Positions 16,556 to 24,538 of a DNA stretch of 58,597 nucleotides are shown piece after piece. A model generated the notes under the pieces. It saw only the letters and a program-made list of their open reading frames with translations, was not told the DNA's origin and ran no database searches. The stretch is from positions 1 through 58,597 of the forward strand of contig NZ_VFTC01000035.1 in assembly GCF_007003975.1 (NCBI RefSeq), written 5' to 3'. This DNA is from Mesorhizobium sp. WSM4306. Lineage in GTDB: Bacteria; Pseudomonadota; Alphaproteobacteria; Rhizobiales; Rhizobiaceae. Position 1 is the first letter of the stretch; the number at the start of each line of letters is the position of its first letter. The position numbers were made by a program, and so were the translations under genes.

Positions 16556-17407
16556 ATGCATATCGTAGTCTGCATCAAGCAGGTGCCGGATTCGGCACAG
16601 ATCCGCGTGCACCCGGTGACGAACACGATCATGCGTCAGGGTGTTCCGACCATCATCAATCCTTACGACCTGTTCGCCCTCGAAGAAGCGCTCAAACTGC
16701 GCGACGTTCATGGTGGCGAGGTTACTGTGCTCACAATGGGTCCGCCCATGGCGGAGGACTCGCTGCGAAAGGCGCTCGGTTACGGTGCTGACCGAGCAGT
16801 TCTCTTGACGGACCGCTATTTTGCCGGATCCGATACGCTGGCGACTTCCTTTGCTCTTTCGCAAGCAATCGCAAAAATTGGGGAGACTTTCGGCAGGCCG
16901 GACATCGTCTTCACCGGCAAGCAGACGATTGACGGCGATACCGCCCAGGTCGGACCGGGCATAGCCAAGCGCCTAGATTTATCGCAACTTACCTATGTCG
17001 CGAAGATTGCCTCCATCGATCTCGATACGCGAGAGATCGAAGTCGCTCGTCGCGCCGAAGGCGGCACCCAGTTGCTGAAGAGCAGACTCCCTTGCCTCAT
17101 TACCATGCTGGAAGACACCAACGAAATCCGCCGGGGCTCGCTCCAGCAGGCTCTGTGCGCGGCGCGCAGCCAAGTCGTGAAGTGGACTGCAGCCGACGCC
17201 GGCATTGACGATCTCACCCGGTGCGGTCTGCGTGGCTCGCCTACAGTCGTCAAGCGTGTTTTCGCCCCCACCGCACGGGCAGAAAGGGCGGCGCAGATCG
17301 ACACCGCGGAAAGGGGCTTGCAGGACATAGCCGATGAACTCATCGCCGATATCTTAACCCGCCGGCCGGCGCTGGAACATGAGCTGGCCTTCAACAGCGG
17401 CACGTGA
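16556..17407 (+). CDS. fixA: FixA, electron-transfer flavoprotein beta subunit
   Basis: 283 residues from ATG 16556 (a much longer open frame exists, but the family starts at MHIVVCIKQVPD and the promoter lies inside the longer frame). FixA forms the ETF heterodimer with FixB. With FixC and FixX it is thought to bifurcate electrons from NADH, sending one stream to ferredoxin/flavodoxin for nitrogenase and another to quinone. Typical blocks: NPYDLFALEEAL, DRAVLLTDRYFAGSDTLATS and FTGKQTIDGDTAQVGPGIAKRL. First gene of a tight operon. Confidence 0.95.
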   Translation: MHIVVCIKQVPDSAQIRVHPVTNTIMRQGVPTIINPYDLFALEEALKLRDVHGGEVTVLTMGPPMAEDSLRKALGYGADRAVLLTDRYFAGSDTLATSFALSQAIAKIGETFGRPDIVFTGKQTIDGDTAQVGPGIAKRLDLSQLTYVAKIASIDLDTREIEVARRAEGGTQLLKSRLPCLITMLEDTNEIRRGSLQQALCAARSQVVKWTAADAGIDDLTRCGLRGSPTVVKRVFAPTARAERAAQIDTAERGLQDIADELIADILTRRPALEHELAFNSGT

Positions 17408-17423
17408 CGGCCAGGAGCAGAAA

Positions 17424-18533
17424 ATGTCGACCGCAAGCCAAACTACCCCTCGCATTGCCCCCGGCCGTGCCGGTGTAAAGAAAGAACTTCCCGACCGTTT
17501 CAAAGACTACCGGCACGTGTGGGTCTTCCTCGAGCTCGAACGCGGCAATGTGCATCCTGTATCATTCGAACTGCTGGGCGAAGGCCGCAAATTAGCCGAC
17601 AAGCTTGAAGTCCAGCTCGCGGGCGTCGTGCTGGGACCGCCGGGCGAGATGGTCGAGGACGCTGTTGCCGAGGCCTTCGCTTACGGGGCGGATCTTGTCT
17701 ACATCGTCGATGCGCCGCCGCTCGCCGACTACCGGAACGAGCCGTTCGCCAAGGCGCTCACGGATCTGGTCAATACCCATAAACCCGAAATCCTCCTTCT
17801 CGGCGCGACCACACTGGGCAGGGATCTTGCAGGCTCGGTAGCGACGACCCTGCAGACGGGGCTCACGGCCGACTGCACCGAACTTGATGTAGATTCCGAC
17901 GGTTCACTCGCCGCGACCCGTCCGACTTTTGGTGGCTCATTGTTGTGTACGATCTATACACTAAATTACCGGCCGCAAATGGCGACGGTGCGACCAAGGG
18001 TCATGCCTATGCCGCAACGGGTGGATAAGCCGGTCGGGCGTGTCATGCGGCACAAGCTGTCGCTCGTTGAGGACGATATCGTCACCAAAGTCCTCGGCTT
18101 CCTACCGGATAACCAGTCGGCAATGGCAAATCTTGCCTATGCGGATGTCGTGGTTGCGGGAGGCCTCGGTCTCGGAGCGGCGGAGAACCTTCAGCTTGTG
18201 AAGAATCTTGCCCGAGCGATCGGCGCCGAGCATGGCTGTTCGCGCCCCTTGGTCCAGAAGGGCTGGATGCCGGCTGATCGACAGATTGGACAAACTGGCA
18301 AGACCATTCGACCGAAGCTTTACATCGCGGCCGGAATTTCCGGCGCCATCCAGCACCGAGTTGGGGTCGAGGGGGCCGATCTCATCGTCGCGATCAACAC
18401 CGATCCGAACGCGCCGATTTTCGAGTTCGCCCACCTCGGGATCGTCACGGATGCAATCCGCTTCCTGCCCGCACTGACGGAAGCCTTCACCCGGCGGCTG
18501 TCGCCGCACAGTCGAGACAAGCTTGCGAGTTGA
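17424..18533 (+). CDS. fixB: FixB, electron-transfer flavoprotein alpha subunit
   Basis: 369 residues from ATG 17424, 16 bp after fixA and preceded by CCAGGAGCAG as ribosome site. The C-terminal third is the FAD-binding ETF-alpha domain: ADVVVAGGLGLG, GCSRPLVQKGWMP, IGQTGKTIRPKLYIAAGISGA and INTDPNAPIFEFAHLGIV. It pairs with FixA as the flavin-bifurcating module of the FixABCX complex. The end overlaps the reading region upstream of fixC, whose start is 10 bp on. Confidence 0.95.
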   Translation: MSTASQTTPRIAPGRAGVKKELPDRFKDYRHVWVFLELERGNVHPVSFELLGEGRKLADKLEVQLAGVVLGPPGEMVEDAVAEAFAYGADLVYIVDAPPLADYRNEPFAKALTDLVNTHKPEILLLGATTLGRDLAGSVATTLQTGLTADCTELDVDSDGSLAATRPTFGGSLLCTIYTLNYRPQMATVRPRVMPMPQRVDKPVGRVMRHKLSLVEDDIVTKVLGFLPDNQSAMANLAYADVVVAGGLGLGAAENLQLVKNLARAIGAEHGCSRPLVQKGWMPADRQIGQTGKTIRPKLYIAAGISGAIQHRVGVEGADLIVAINTDPNAPIFEFAHLGIVTDAIRFLPALTEAFTRRLSPHSRDKLAS

Positions 18534-18543
18534 GGGAGAGGAC

Positions 18544-19848
18544 ATGATTGAACAATTCGATGCCATTGTGGTCGGAGCCGGCATGTCTGGAAACGCAGCT
18601 GCTTACACTTTGGCAAGCCAGGGGCTGAAGGTCCTGCAGTTGGAGCGCGGGGAATATCCGGGCTCTAAGAACGTCCAGGGTGCCATAATGTACGCGAACA
18701 TGCTGGAGAAGATCATCCCGGACTTCCGGGATGATGCGCCCCTCGAGCGGCACCTGGTCGAACAGCGACTTTGGGTGATGGACGACACGTCTCACACCGG
18801 AATTCATTACCGGTCGGACGACTTCAATGAGGCGAAACCCAACCGCTACACGATCATCCGCGCCCAGTTCGACAAATGGTTTTCCCGCAAGGTGCGCGAG
18901 GCTGGCGCGACGGTCCTGTGTGAGACGACCGCGACGGAACTCGTCCGTGATGGCAATGGCAAGGTGATCGGCGTCCGCACAGACCGGGCTGGCGGAGTGG
19001 TCTTCGCGAATGTGGTCGTTCTCGCAGAAGGGGTGTCGGGATTGCTTGGCACTCGCGCAGGCCTGCGCGAGATGCCGAAGCCGGAGACCGTGGCGATTGC
19101 CGTCAAGGAAATGCATTTCTTGCCCGAAGAGGTCATTGGCCAGCGGTTCGGGGTGAAGGGCGATGAAGGCTGCGTAATCGAGGCCGTGGGCACGATCTCT
19201 CGCAGCATGGCCGGGCTCGGCTTCCTTTACACCAATAAGGAGTCGATTTCACTCGGCATCGGCTGCCTGGTCTCGGATTTCGCCGCGACGATGGAGAGCC
19301 CGTCCGCCCTCCTGGATGCGATGAAAAACCATCCTTCGATCCGGCCGCTGATCGCTGGCTCGGAGGTGAAAGAATATGCCGCCCATCTTATCCCCGAAGG
19401 TGGTTACAGGGCCATTCCGCAGCTATTCGGCGACGGTTGGGTCATCGTCGGCGACGCAGCGCAACTGAACAATGCCATTCACCGTGAGGGTTCGAACCTT
19501 GCCATGACCTCGGGTCGTGTCGCGGCTGAGGCGATCATCAAAGTCAAAAGCCGCAACGGTCCTATGACCAAAGCGAACCTTGCGCTCTACAAGACGATGC
19601 TGGATGACTCCTTTGTGATCAAGGATCTTAAGAAATACAAGGACATGCCAGCCTTACTCCACACCAATTCCAGCAACTTTTTTGACAGCTATCCGCGGTT
19701 GATGTCGCATGCCGCTCAGACCTTCATGCGTGTCGACGGCACGCCGAAGATCGAGAAGGAAAAGAACACCACGGCCGCCTTCATCAACGCGCGCTCGCGC
19801 TGGGGGTTGGTCAGCGACGCGGTCCGCCTGGCATTGGCATGGCGCTGA
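18544..19848 (+). CDS. fixC: FixC, flavoprotein dehydrogenase (ETF-quinone oxidoreductase type)
   Basis: 434 residues from ATG 18544 (GAGGGAGAGGAC precedes it). The N-terminal FAD-binding Rossmann motif is GAGMSGNAAAYTLASQGLKVLQLERG. A second conserved block GDAAQLNNAIHREGSNLAMTSGR lies near residue 300-320. FixC accepts electrons from FixAB and passes them on with FixX toward quinone, at the membrane surface. Length equals that of other rhizobial FixC proteins. Confidence 0.95.
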   Translation: MIEQFDAIVVGAGMSGNAAAYTLASQGLKVLQLERGEYPGSKNVQGAIMYANMLEKIIPDFRDDAPLERHLVEQRLWVMDDTSHTGIHYRSDDFNEAKPNRYTIIRAQFDKWFSRKVREAGATVLCETTATELVRDGNGKVIGVRTDRAGGVVFANVVVLAEGVSGLLGTRAGLREMPKPETVAIAVKEMHFLPEEVIGQRFGVKGDEGCVIEAVGTISRSMAGLGFLYTNKESISLGIGCLVSDFAATMESPSALLDAMKNHPSIRPLIAGSEVKEYAAHLIPEGGYRAIPQLFGDGWVIVGDAAQLNNAIHREGSNLAMTSGRVAAEAIIKVKSRNGPMTKANLALYKTMLDDSFVIKDLKKYKDMPALLHTNSSNFFDSYPRLMSHAAQTFMRVDGTPKIEKEKNTTAAFINARSRWGLVSDAVRLALAWR

Positions 19849-19860
19849 AGAGGGTACAAG

Positions 19861-20160
19861 ATGACGATCGCAGTGACGAAGGTTCGTGTCGAGGACAAAC
19901 TTTACCAGAACCGCTATCTGGTCGATTCCGGCCGCCCCCATATCATAGTGCGACCGCACGACAAGCCAAGCGCGAACTTGCTTGCGTTGACCTACGTCTG
20001 TCCGGCGAAATGCTATGAGTTGAATGACAAGGGTCAAGTCGAGATCACCGCCGACGGCTGCATGGAATGCGGCACCTGCCGGATATTGTGCGAGAAAGGC
20101 GGCGACATCGAGTGGAACTATCCGCGCGGCGGCTTTGGTGTCCTGTTCAAGTTCGGATGA
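19861..20160 (+). CDS. fixX: FixX, ferredoxin-like protein
   Basis: 99-residue ferredoxin-like partner of FixC. The cysteine block CPAKCYELNDKG followed by CMECGTCRILCEKG provides the cluster ligands, and the C-terminus WNYPRGGFGVLFKFG is the usual FixX ending. Starts 12 bp after fixC and closes the operon. Confidence 0.95.
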   Translation: MTIAVTKVRVEDKLYQNRYLVDSGRPHIIVRPHDKPSANLLALTYVCPAKCYELNDKGQVEITADGCMECGTCRILCEKGGDIEWNYPRGGFGVLFKFG

Positions 20161-20415
20161 TCAGCCGGTGCCAAGAGCATGCCGGCAGCGAGCAACTGCG
20201 GCACACCATGAGCCTCTCCATCCACTTGCAAAGAGCTAGTGAATATTGGGTTTCGCAATTCAAGTTTCCTCGACTTGGTAGGGGTATCCTCAGGCCACGG
20301 GGCGCCTGTGCCGGACTTACCACCGGTAACGTGGTCGAGCCCCTTTGGACAATGTCCGGCCATCGTGCCGGATGGCAGCCACAACGGCCGGTGAGCAAAT
20401 GGAACGGCACAATCC
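20161..20415. other. Intergenic region after fixX
   Basis: 255 bp without a gene that I recognise. GTGCCGGAT/TGTCCGGCC repeats are present, but there is no exact NifA site and no sigma-54 promoter. Confidence 0.4.
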
Positions 20416-21132
20416 ATGATAAAGACGTATGTGCTAGTGCATGGTGCCTGGCATGGCGGATGGTGTTGGCGGGACGTCGCCGCCAATCTTCGCAAGATGG
20501 GATGCCACGTGACCACGCCTACCCAGACAGGTGTCGGCGAACGCGCACGTTTGCTGTGCAAGGACATCACGCCCGACACATTCGTGACCGACATCGTCAA
20601 CCACATTGTAACGGAAGAGCTGAGCGATGTGATCCTTGTCGGTCACAGTCTAGGCGGCATCAGCATCACCGGCGCCGCCGACCGGATACCCGACCATATC
20701 AGCCATCTCGTTTATCTCGACGGCGCCATCGTCGAGAGCGGTCAAAGTGTATTCAGCACCATGCCCCCCGACATCGTCGCCGCCCGTCGAAAATTGGTTG
20801 CGGAGGAAGGACGGGGTATCTTCATGCCGACTCCGCCGCCAACAGCATTCGGCACTCCCGAGGGACACTCGCTCACGGACTGGGTGCGGCGCCGGATAAC
20901 ACCGCATCCGGCAGGCACCTACGAAAGCGGACTTAAGCTCGAGCACCCGCTCGGCAACGGCAGACCCCGAACCTATGTCGTCTGCACTAATCCACTCCAC
21001 CCGCCGATGGCGGGAGCGCGAGAATGGGTCGCGAAGCAGGATGGCTGGGCGTGGCAGGAACTCGCCACTGGCCACGACGCAATGATCCTCGCGCCGACGG
21101 AAGTTGCTCTCCTTCTTAGCGCTGTCGGCTGA
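20416..21132 (+). CDS. Alpha/beta hydrolase (esterase/lyase type)
   Basis: 238-residue alpha/beta-hydrolase. It starts TYVLVHGAWHGGWCW, giving the oxyanion HG motif. The nucleophile elbow is GHSLGG, with Ser at about residue 77; a conserved Asp and the C-terminal histidine in ATGHDAMI complete the triad. The profile resembles plant-like methylesterase/hydroxynitrile-lyase relatives common in bacteria. Substrate unknown. It lies where nifA often follows fixX in rhizobia; a nifA relic lies directly downstream, so it appears to have been inserted here. No promoter is obvious. Confidence 0.82.
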   Translation: MIKTYVLVHGAWHGGWCWRDVAANLRKMGCHVTTPTQTGVGERARLLCKDITPDTFVTDIVNHIVTEELSDVILVGHSLGGISITGAADRIPDHISHLVYLDGAIVESGQSVFSTMPPDIVAARRKLVAEEGRGIFMPTPPPTAFGTPEGHSLTDWVRRRITPHPAGTYESGLKLEHPLGNGRPRTYVVCTNPLHPPMAGAREWVAKQDGWAWQELATGHDAMILAPTEVALLLSAVG

Positions 21133-21553
21133 GGAACCAAGTAGGGGGAGCGGCGGCCGATTCTCAGGCCGTGGCCTTGAGCTCTGGTGCAAGGATGTAG
21201 GCCCAACGGGTCGTTCCGGTGGCGCCACCGAAACCACTAGGCGGGAGTGGCCTGTCCTGCCGACGTCGCAAGCTTGCGAGCGTTCCGCCGCGGCCGCAGC
21301 CCGTAGCGCCGGGCAACCTCCGAGATCACCGCGTCGGCTCCAGGGTCTCGGAGATGACTCCGTGCCTTGTCGTCCATCGACCAATGCCGCCGACCAACAG
21401 CGCCGTTGATCACCCTCGAAAACGCCGAGGCTGCCGCTCAGGGTCAATCGTAAGTTCAAGTTCAGACACAAGCCGATCTCCGATCCACCTCAGAATCGGC
21501 AGGCCCACAGATCGCGGGTCCTCCTGGAAGGACACAGCGCTTACCCTTGAAAT
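21133..21553. other. Gap between the hydrolase and the nifA relic
   Basis: About 420 bp of overlapping short frames with no recognised family. It may be decayed nifA 5' sequence or foreign DNA; I could not align it to the intact nifA at 26.8-27.8 kb. Confidence 0.35.
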
Positions 21554-21957
21554 ATGGAGAACCATGGCTTTGCGCCGTCGGCAGTTGAGCTGATCTCGCA
21601 ATGCTATTTCCCCGGCAACGTCCGCGAGCCGGAGAACTGCGTGCTTGGCGTTCTCCTCTGGAAGGAACCAATCTTTCGGAACGTGGCAATGTCATCGACG
21701 AGCTCTCACGGGCCAGCACGATGCCGGTTCGGCGCATCGGCGCCCGCCTGAACACGAGATGGCCACTTGCGATTCTAACGATACGGCCGGACGGGGGCTG
21801 GGACCGCGGCGGACGAAGCGTGACGGCTGATCGACACAATGGAGAAGGCCGGCTGGGTTCAGGCTAATGCGGCTCGAATTCTCGGCCTCAAGCTGCGACA
21901 AGTCGGCTAGGCGATACGCCGGCATAGTATCGAGGTGAAGGAACTTCTAAGAGCCTG
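21554..21957 (+). pseudogene. nifA: nifA relic (second copy, 3' part)
   Basis: A plus-strand stretch keeps pieces of the NifA C-terminal half. The first part reads GFAPSAVELISQCYFPGNVREPENC, matching the end of the AAA+ domain including the C-x11-C spacing. Near 21830-21955 another frame reads LIDTMEKAGWVQANAARILGLKLRQVG, then a stop and RRHSIEVK: the Fis-type DNA-binding helix of NifA. In between the frame is lost and the linker cysteines are missing. It stands between fixABCX and nifB, the classical nifA position in many rhizobia, so it is probably the original nifA decayed after the copy at 26.8 kb took over. Confidence 0.75.
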
Positions 21958-22043
21958 ATGAGCCAATCGTCAGGCCAGTGGTCTTGCGCGCCCTGTGCGC
22001 GACAAGGAGTGCTTCGTGCTTCTGAACGGATTTGGACTTGCAC

Positions 22044-22059
22044 TGTCGCAAGCAGGACA
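22044..22059 (+). promoter_or_regulatory. NifA upstream activator site of nifB
   Basis: TGTCGCAAGCAGGACA is an exact TGT-N10-ACA match 72 bp upstream of the sigma-54 promoter. Confidence 0.75.
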
Positions 22060-22062
22060 AAA

Positions 22063-22086
22063 TTGTGTCGCGCCGGCCTGACACAA
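22063..22086 (+). promoter_or_regulatory. Second dyad next to the nifB NifA site
   Basis: Inverted repeat with 7-bp perfect arms, TTGTGTC and GACACAA, separated by 10 bases. The inner TGT and ACA are 12 rather than 10 bases apart, so it is not a canonical NifA site, but it lies 4 bp from one. Confidence 0.4.
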
Positions 22087-22130
22087 TGCGATATCGACCC
22101 GAATAGTGAACTGAAGCCGCTTTTTTCAGT

Positions 22131-22146
22131 TGGTATGGCTCTTGCA
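22131..22146 (+). promoter_or_regulatory. Sigma-54 promoter of nifB operon
   Basis: TGGTATGGCTCTTGCA has TGG, a 10-base GG-GC gap and a perfect TTGCA -12 element. It is 37 bp before the nifB start at 22184. Confidence 0.75.
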
Positions 22147-22183
22147 CCTTGAACCGCGACGTTACCAGCAACGGAGCCGTTTG

Positions 22184-23665
22184 ATGTCCTCACCGACAGT
22201 TTCGATTGAGGGGCCGACTAGCACGACATCCGAGGGTCTTCTGGCAGCCGCGAAATCCGGTGGCTGCGCATCGTCTTCCTACGGCTCGTCGCCGACCAGC
22301 CCGGGCGAAGAGGATCCGGCTATTTGGGAAAGGATCAAGGATCACCCCTGCTTTTCGGAGGAAGCGCATCATTATTTCGCGCGTATGCATGTGGCGGTCG
22401 CGCCGGCTTGCAATGTCCAGTGCAACTATTGCAATCGCAAATACGATTGCGCCAACGAGAGCCGGCCTGGTGTTGTGTCTGAGAAGTTGACGCCCGACCA
22501 AGCGCTACGCAAGGTCATCGCCGTTGCCAACAAAGTTCCGCAGCTTTCGGTTCTTGGCATCGCTGGGCCGGGGGATGCCTGTTACGATTGGGAGAAAACG
22601 AAGGCAACGTTCGACCGCGTCATCAGGGAAATCCCCGACATAAAGCTGTGCGTCTCCACTAATGGGCTCGTGCTGCCGGACCATGTCGCCGAGCTTGCCG
22701 AAATGAATGTTGATCACGTGACGATCACCATCAACATGGTCGACCCGGAAGTCGGCGCGAAGATCTATCCATGGATCTTTTATGAAAATCGCCGCTACTT
22801 CGGCATCGAAGCCGCTCGAATCTTGCACGCGCGGCAGATGCTGGGCCTGGAGATGCTGAGCGCGCGCGGCATCCTCACCAAAATCAACTCGGTGATGATT
22901 CCTGGAGTGAACGACCAGCACCTGTTTGAGGTGAACAAAATGGTCAGGGAGCGGGGCGCGTTTCTGCACAACGTGATGCCTCTGATTTCGGACCCGGCGC
23001 ACGGTACCCACTACGGACTCATCGGGCAGCGCGGCCCAACGGCAACGGAGATGATGGCTCTTCAGGATCGACTTGAAGGTGGCGCCAAGTTGATGCGCCA
23101 CTGCCGGCAGTGCCGGGCAGATGCTGTCGGCCTGCTCGGTGAAGATCGTGGCCAGGAATTCACGCTGGACGGTATTCCCGACGATGTCGCCTACGATGCT
23201 GGCAAGCGTCAGGCCTATCGGCAGGTGGTCGCACACGAGCGCCGTGATCATGAGGCGGCGAGGAGCGAGGCCATCGGTATGGTCAAGGCAACAGACTCCG
23301 AAAAGTCGCTTCTGGTTGCGGTGGCCACTAAGGGAGGTGGACGGGTCAACGAACACTTCGGCCACGCGAAGGAATTCCAGGTTTATGAAGTCTCGCCTAG
23401 AGGGATCAGCTTGGTCGGGCATCGGAAGGTCGAGCGGTATTGCCTCGGAGGCGGGGGCGAAGACGCCATCCTCGAGGGCGTCATCGCAGCGCTCGAAGGC
23501 ATACACATAGTGCTATGCGCCAAGATCGGAAATCGCCCGAAGGAACAACTCTCGCGAGTTGGACTGCGCGTAACCGACGCCTATGGCCATGACTACATCG
23601 AGACCGCAGTCAGCGCACTTTACGCGGCAGAGTTTGGGATCAGACCACTAGCGGCGACGGCCTGA
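22184..23665 (+). CDS. nifB: NifB, FeMo-cofactor radical SAM enzyme
   Basis: 493 residues from ATG 22184; a start at 22130 is excluded because the promoter lies inside that frame. NifB makes NifB-co, the 8Fe-9S-C precursor of FeMo-co. The radical SAM cysteines are in ACNVQCNYCNRKYDC. Further conserved features are GIAGPGD, STNGL, NSVMIPGVND and the cysteine pair HCRQCRADAVG in the core. The C-terminal ~110 residues (LLVAVATKGGGRVNEHFGHAKEF onward) form the NifX/NafY-type cofactor-binding domain, so it is the long two-domain form. It heads the operon nifB-fdxN-nifZ-fixU-SIR2-like. Confidence 0.97.
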   Translation: MSSPTVSIEGPTSTTSEGLLAAAKSGGCASSSYGSSPTSPGEEDPAIWERIKDHPCFSEEAHHYFARMHVAVAPACNVQCNYCNRKYDCANESRPGVVSEKLTPDQALRKVIAVANKVPQLSVLGIAGPGDACYDWEKTKATFDRVIREIPDIKLCVSTNGLVLPDHVAELAEMNVDHVTITINMVDPEVGAKIYPWIFYENRRYFGIEAARILHARQMLGLEMLSARGILTKINSVMIPGVNDQHLFEVNKMVRERGAFLHNVMPLISDPAHGTHYGLIGQRGPTATEMMALQDRLEGGAKLMRHCRQCRADAVGLLGEDRGQEFTLDGIPDDVAYDAGKRQAYRQVVAHERRDHEAARSEAIGMVKATDSEKSLLVAVATKGGGRVNEHFGHAKEFQVYEVSPRGISLVGHRKVERYCLGGGGEDAILEGVIAALEGIHIVLCAKIGNRPKEQLSRVGLRVTDAYGHDYIETAVSALYAAEFGIRPLAATA

Positions 23666-23694
23666 GCCGTCTCGTCCGATAACCAGGAGTTAGA

Positions 23695-23889
23695 ATGGCT
23701 TTAAAGATCATCGCATCCCAATGTACCCAATGCGGGGCCTGCGAGTTCGAATGTCCTTCGGAAGCGATCAAGTTCAAGGGCGACGCCTATGTGATCGATC
23801 CAAACAAGTGCACCGAATGCAAGGAGGCCTTCGATACGCAGCAATGCGTGTCGGTCTGTCCGGTACCGAAAACCTGCGTTCCCGCTTGA
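23695..23889 (+). CDS. fdxN: FdxN, 2[4Fe-4S] ferredoxin
   Basis: 64-residue bacterial-type ferredoxin with two cluster motifs: CTQCGACEFECP and CTECKEAFDTQQCVSVCP. The second motif has the longer insertion typical of the nif-associated FdxN. It lies 29 bp after nifB and is preceded by AGGAG. It likely donates electrons for NifB chemistry and/or nitrogenase reductase. Confidence 0.95.
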   Translation: MALKIIASQCTQCGACEFECPSEAIKFKGDAYVIDPNKCTECKEAFDTQQCVSVCPVPKTCVPA

Positions 23890-23974
23890 TTCCTACCGAA
23901 ACGGTCGGGTTCGCCGCACGACGACGCCTGCAACCCGCGACCACAACAAAAGCCTCGAGAAAGGAATGGACAGC

Positions 23975-24295
23975 ATGTGGTCCAGACGCGAACAGGAGGT
24001 CGAAATCGGCAGACCGCCACGGTTCATGCAGGGTGAGCGGGTCCGTGCGATACGCCACATAAAAAACGACGGCACCTATCCCGGCAAGGAGATCGGCGAA
24101 AACCTCGTGCGGAAGGGCGACGAAGGCTACGTGCGCGACATTGGAACCTTTCTCCAGCAATTCTTCATCTATGCGGTCGAATGGATCGATCGTGGCACGG
24201 TCGTCGGCATGCGAGCGCGCGAACTCATTAGCCTCGACAAAGTCGAGGTTCCCTGCGGAGCTGAAGGCATTTCCAACGGGGGAACAGCCGGATGA
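23975..24295 (+). CDS. nifZ: NifZ, nitrogenase maturation protein
   Basis: 106 residues from ATG 23975; another in-frame ATG at 23966 exists, but AAAGGA is then too close. Conserved NifZ blocks are FMQGERVRAIRHIKNDGTYPGKEIGENLVRKG and GYVRDIGTFLQQFFIYAVEW. NifZ helps form the second P-cluster pair of the MoFe protein. It overlaps fixU in an ATGA junction. From memory, nifZ is needed for a fully effective symbiosis in M. loti. Confidence 0.93.
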   Translation: MWSRREQEVEIGRPPRFMQGERVRAIRHIKNDGTYPGKEIGENLVRKGDEGYVRDIGTFLQQFFIYAVEWIDRGTVVGMRARELISLDKVEVPCGAEGISNGGTAG

Positions 24296-24504
24296 AAGTA
24301 ATGATTCGCAGGACCGCTACTGGCTTGTCGGCTTATGTCCCCAAGAAGGATCTCGAAGAGCCGATCACCGAGATTGAGAACGCTGACTTATGGGGCGGGA
24401 CCGTGACGCTCAGGAACGGTTGGCGGCTCATGCTGCCCGACCTTCCGCGCGACACGCGTTTGCCGATCACCGTCGAGGCGATGAAGATTTCCGACGGGGC
24501 CTGA
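24292..24504 (+). CDS. fixU: FixU / NifT small protein
   Basis: 70-residue protein of the NifT/FixU family: VMIRRTATGLSAYVPKKDLEEPI, WGGTVTLRNGWRLMLPDLP. Biochemical role unknown; always found in nif operons. Its ATG overlaps the nifZ TGA (ATGA), implying translational coupling. Confidence 0.93.
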   Translation: MKVMIRRTATGLSAYVPKKDLEEPITEIENADLWGGTVTLRNGWRLMLPDLPRDTRLPITVEAMKISDGA

Positions 24505-24538
24505 TGCCGGTGGGTTCAGTGGCGGAGAGGAAACGCGT

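Noticed and set aside
20161..20415. NifA-dependent promoter for the alpha/beta hydrolase
   Set aside because: TGT/ACA pairs are not 10 bases apart and no TGGCAC-N5-TTGC sequence is found on the plus strand.
22063..22086. Dyad as a canonical NifA site
   Set aside because: The TGT and ACA are separated by 12 bases instead of 10; listed only as a neighbouring dyad.
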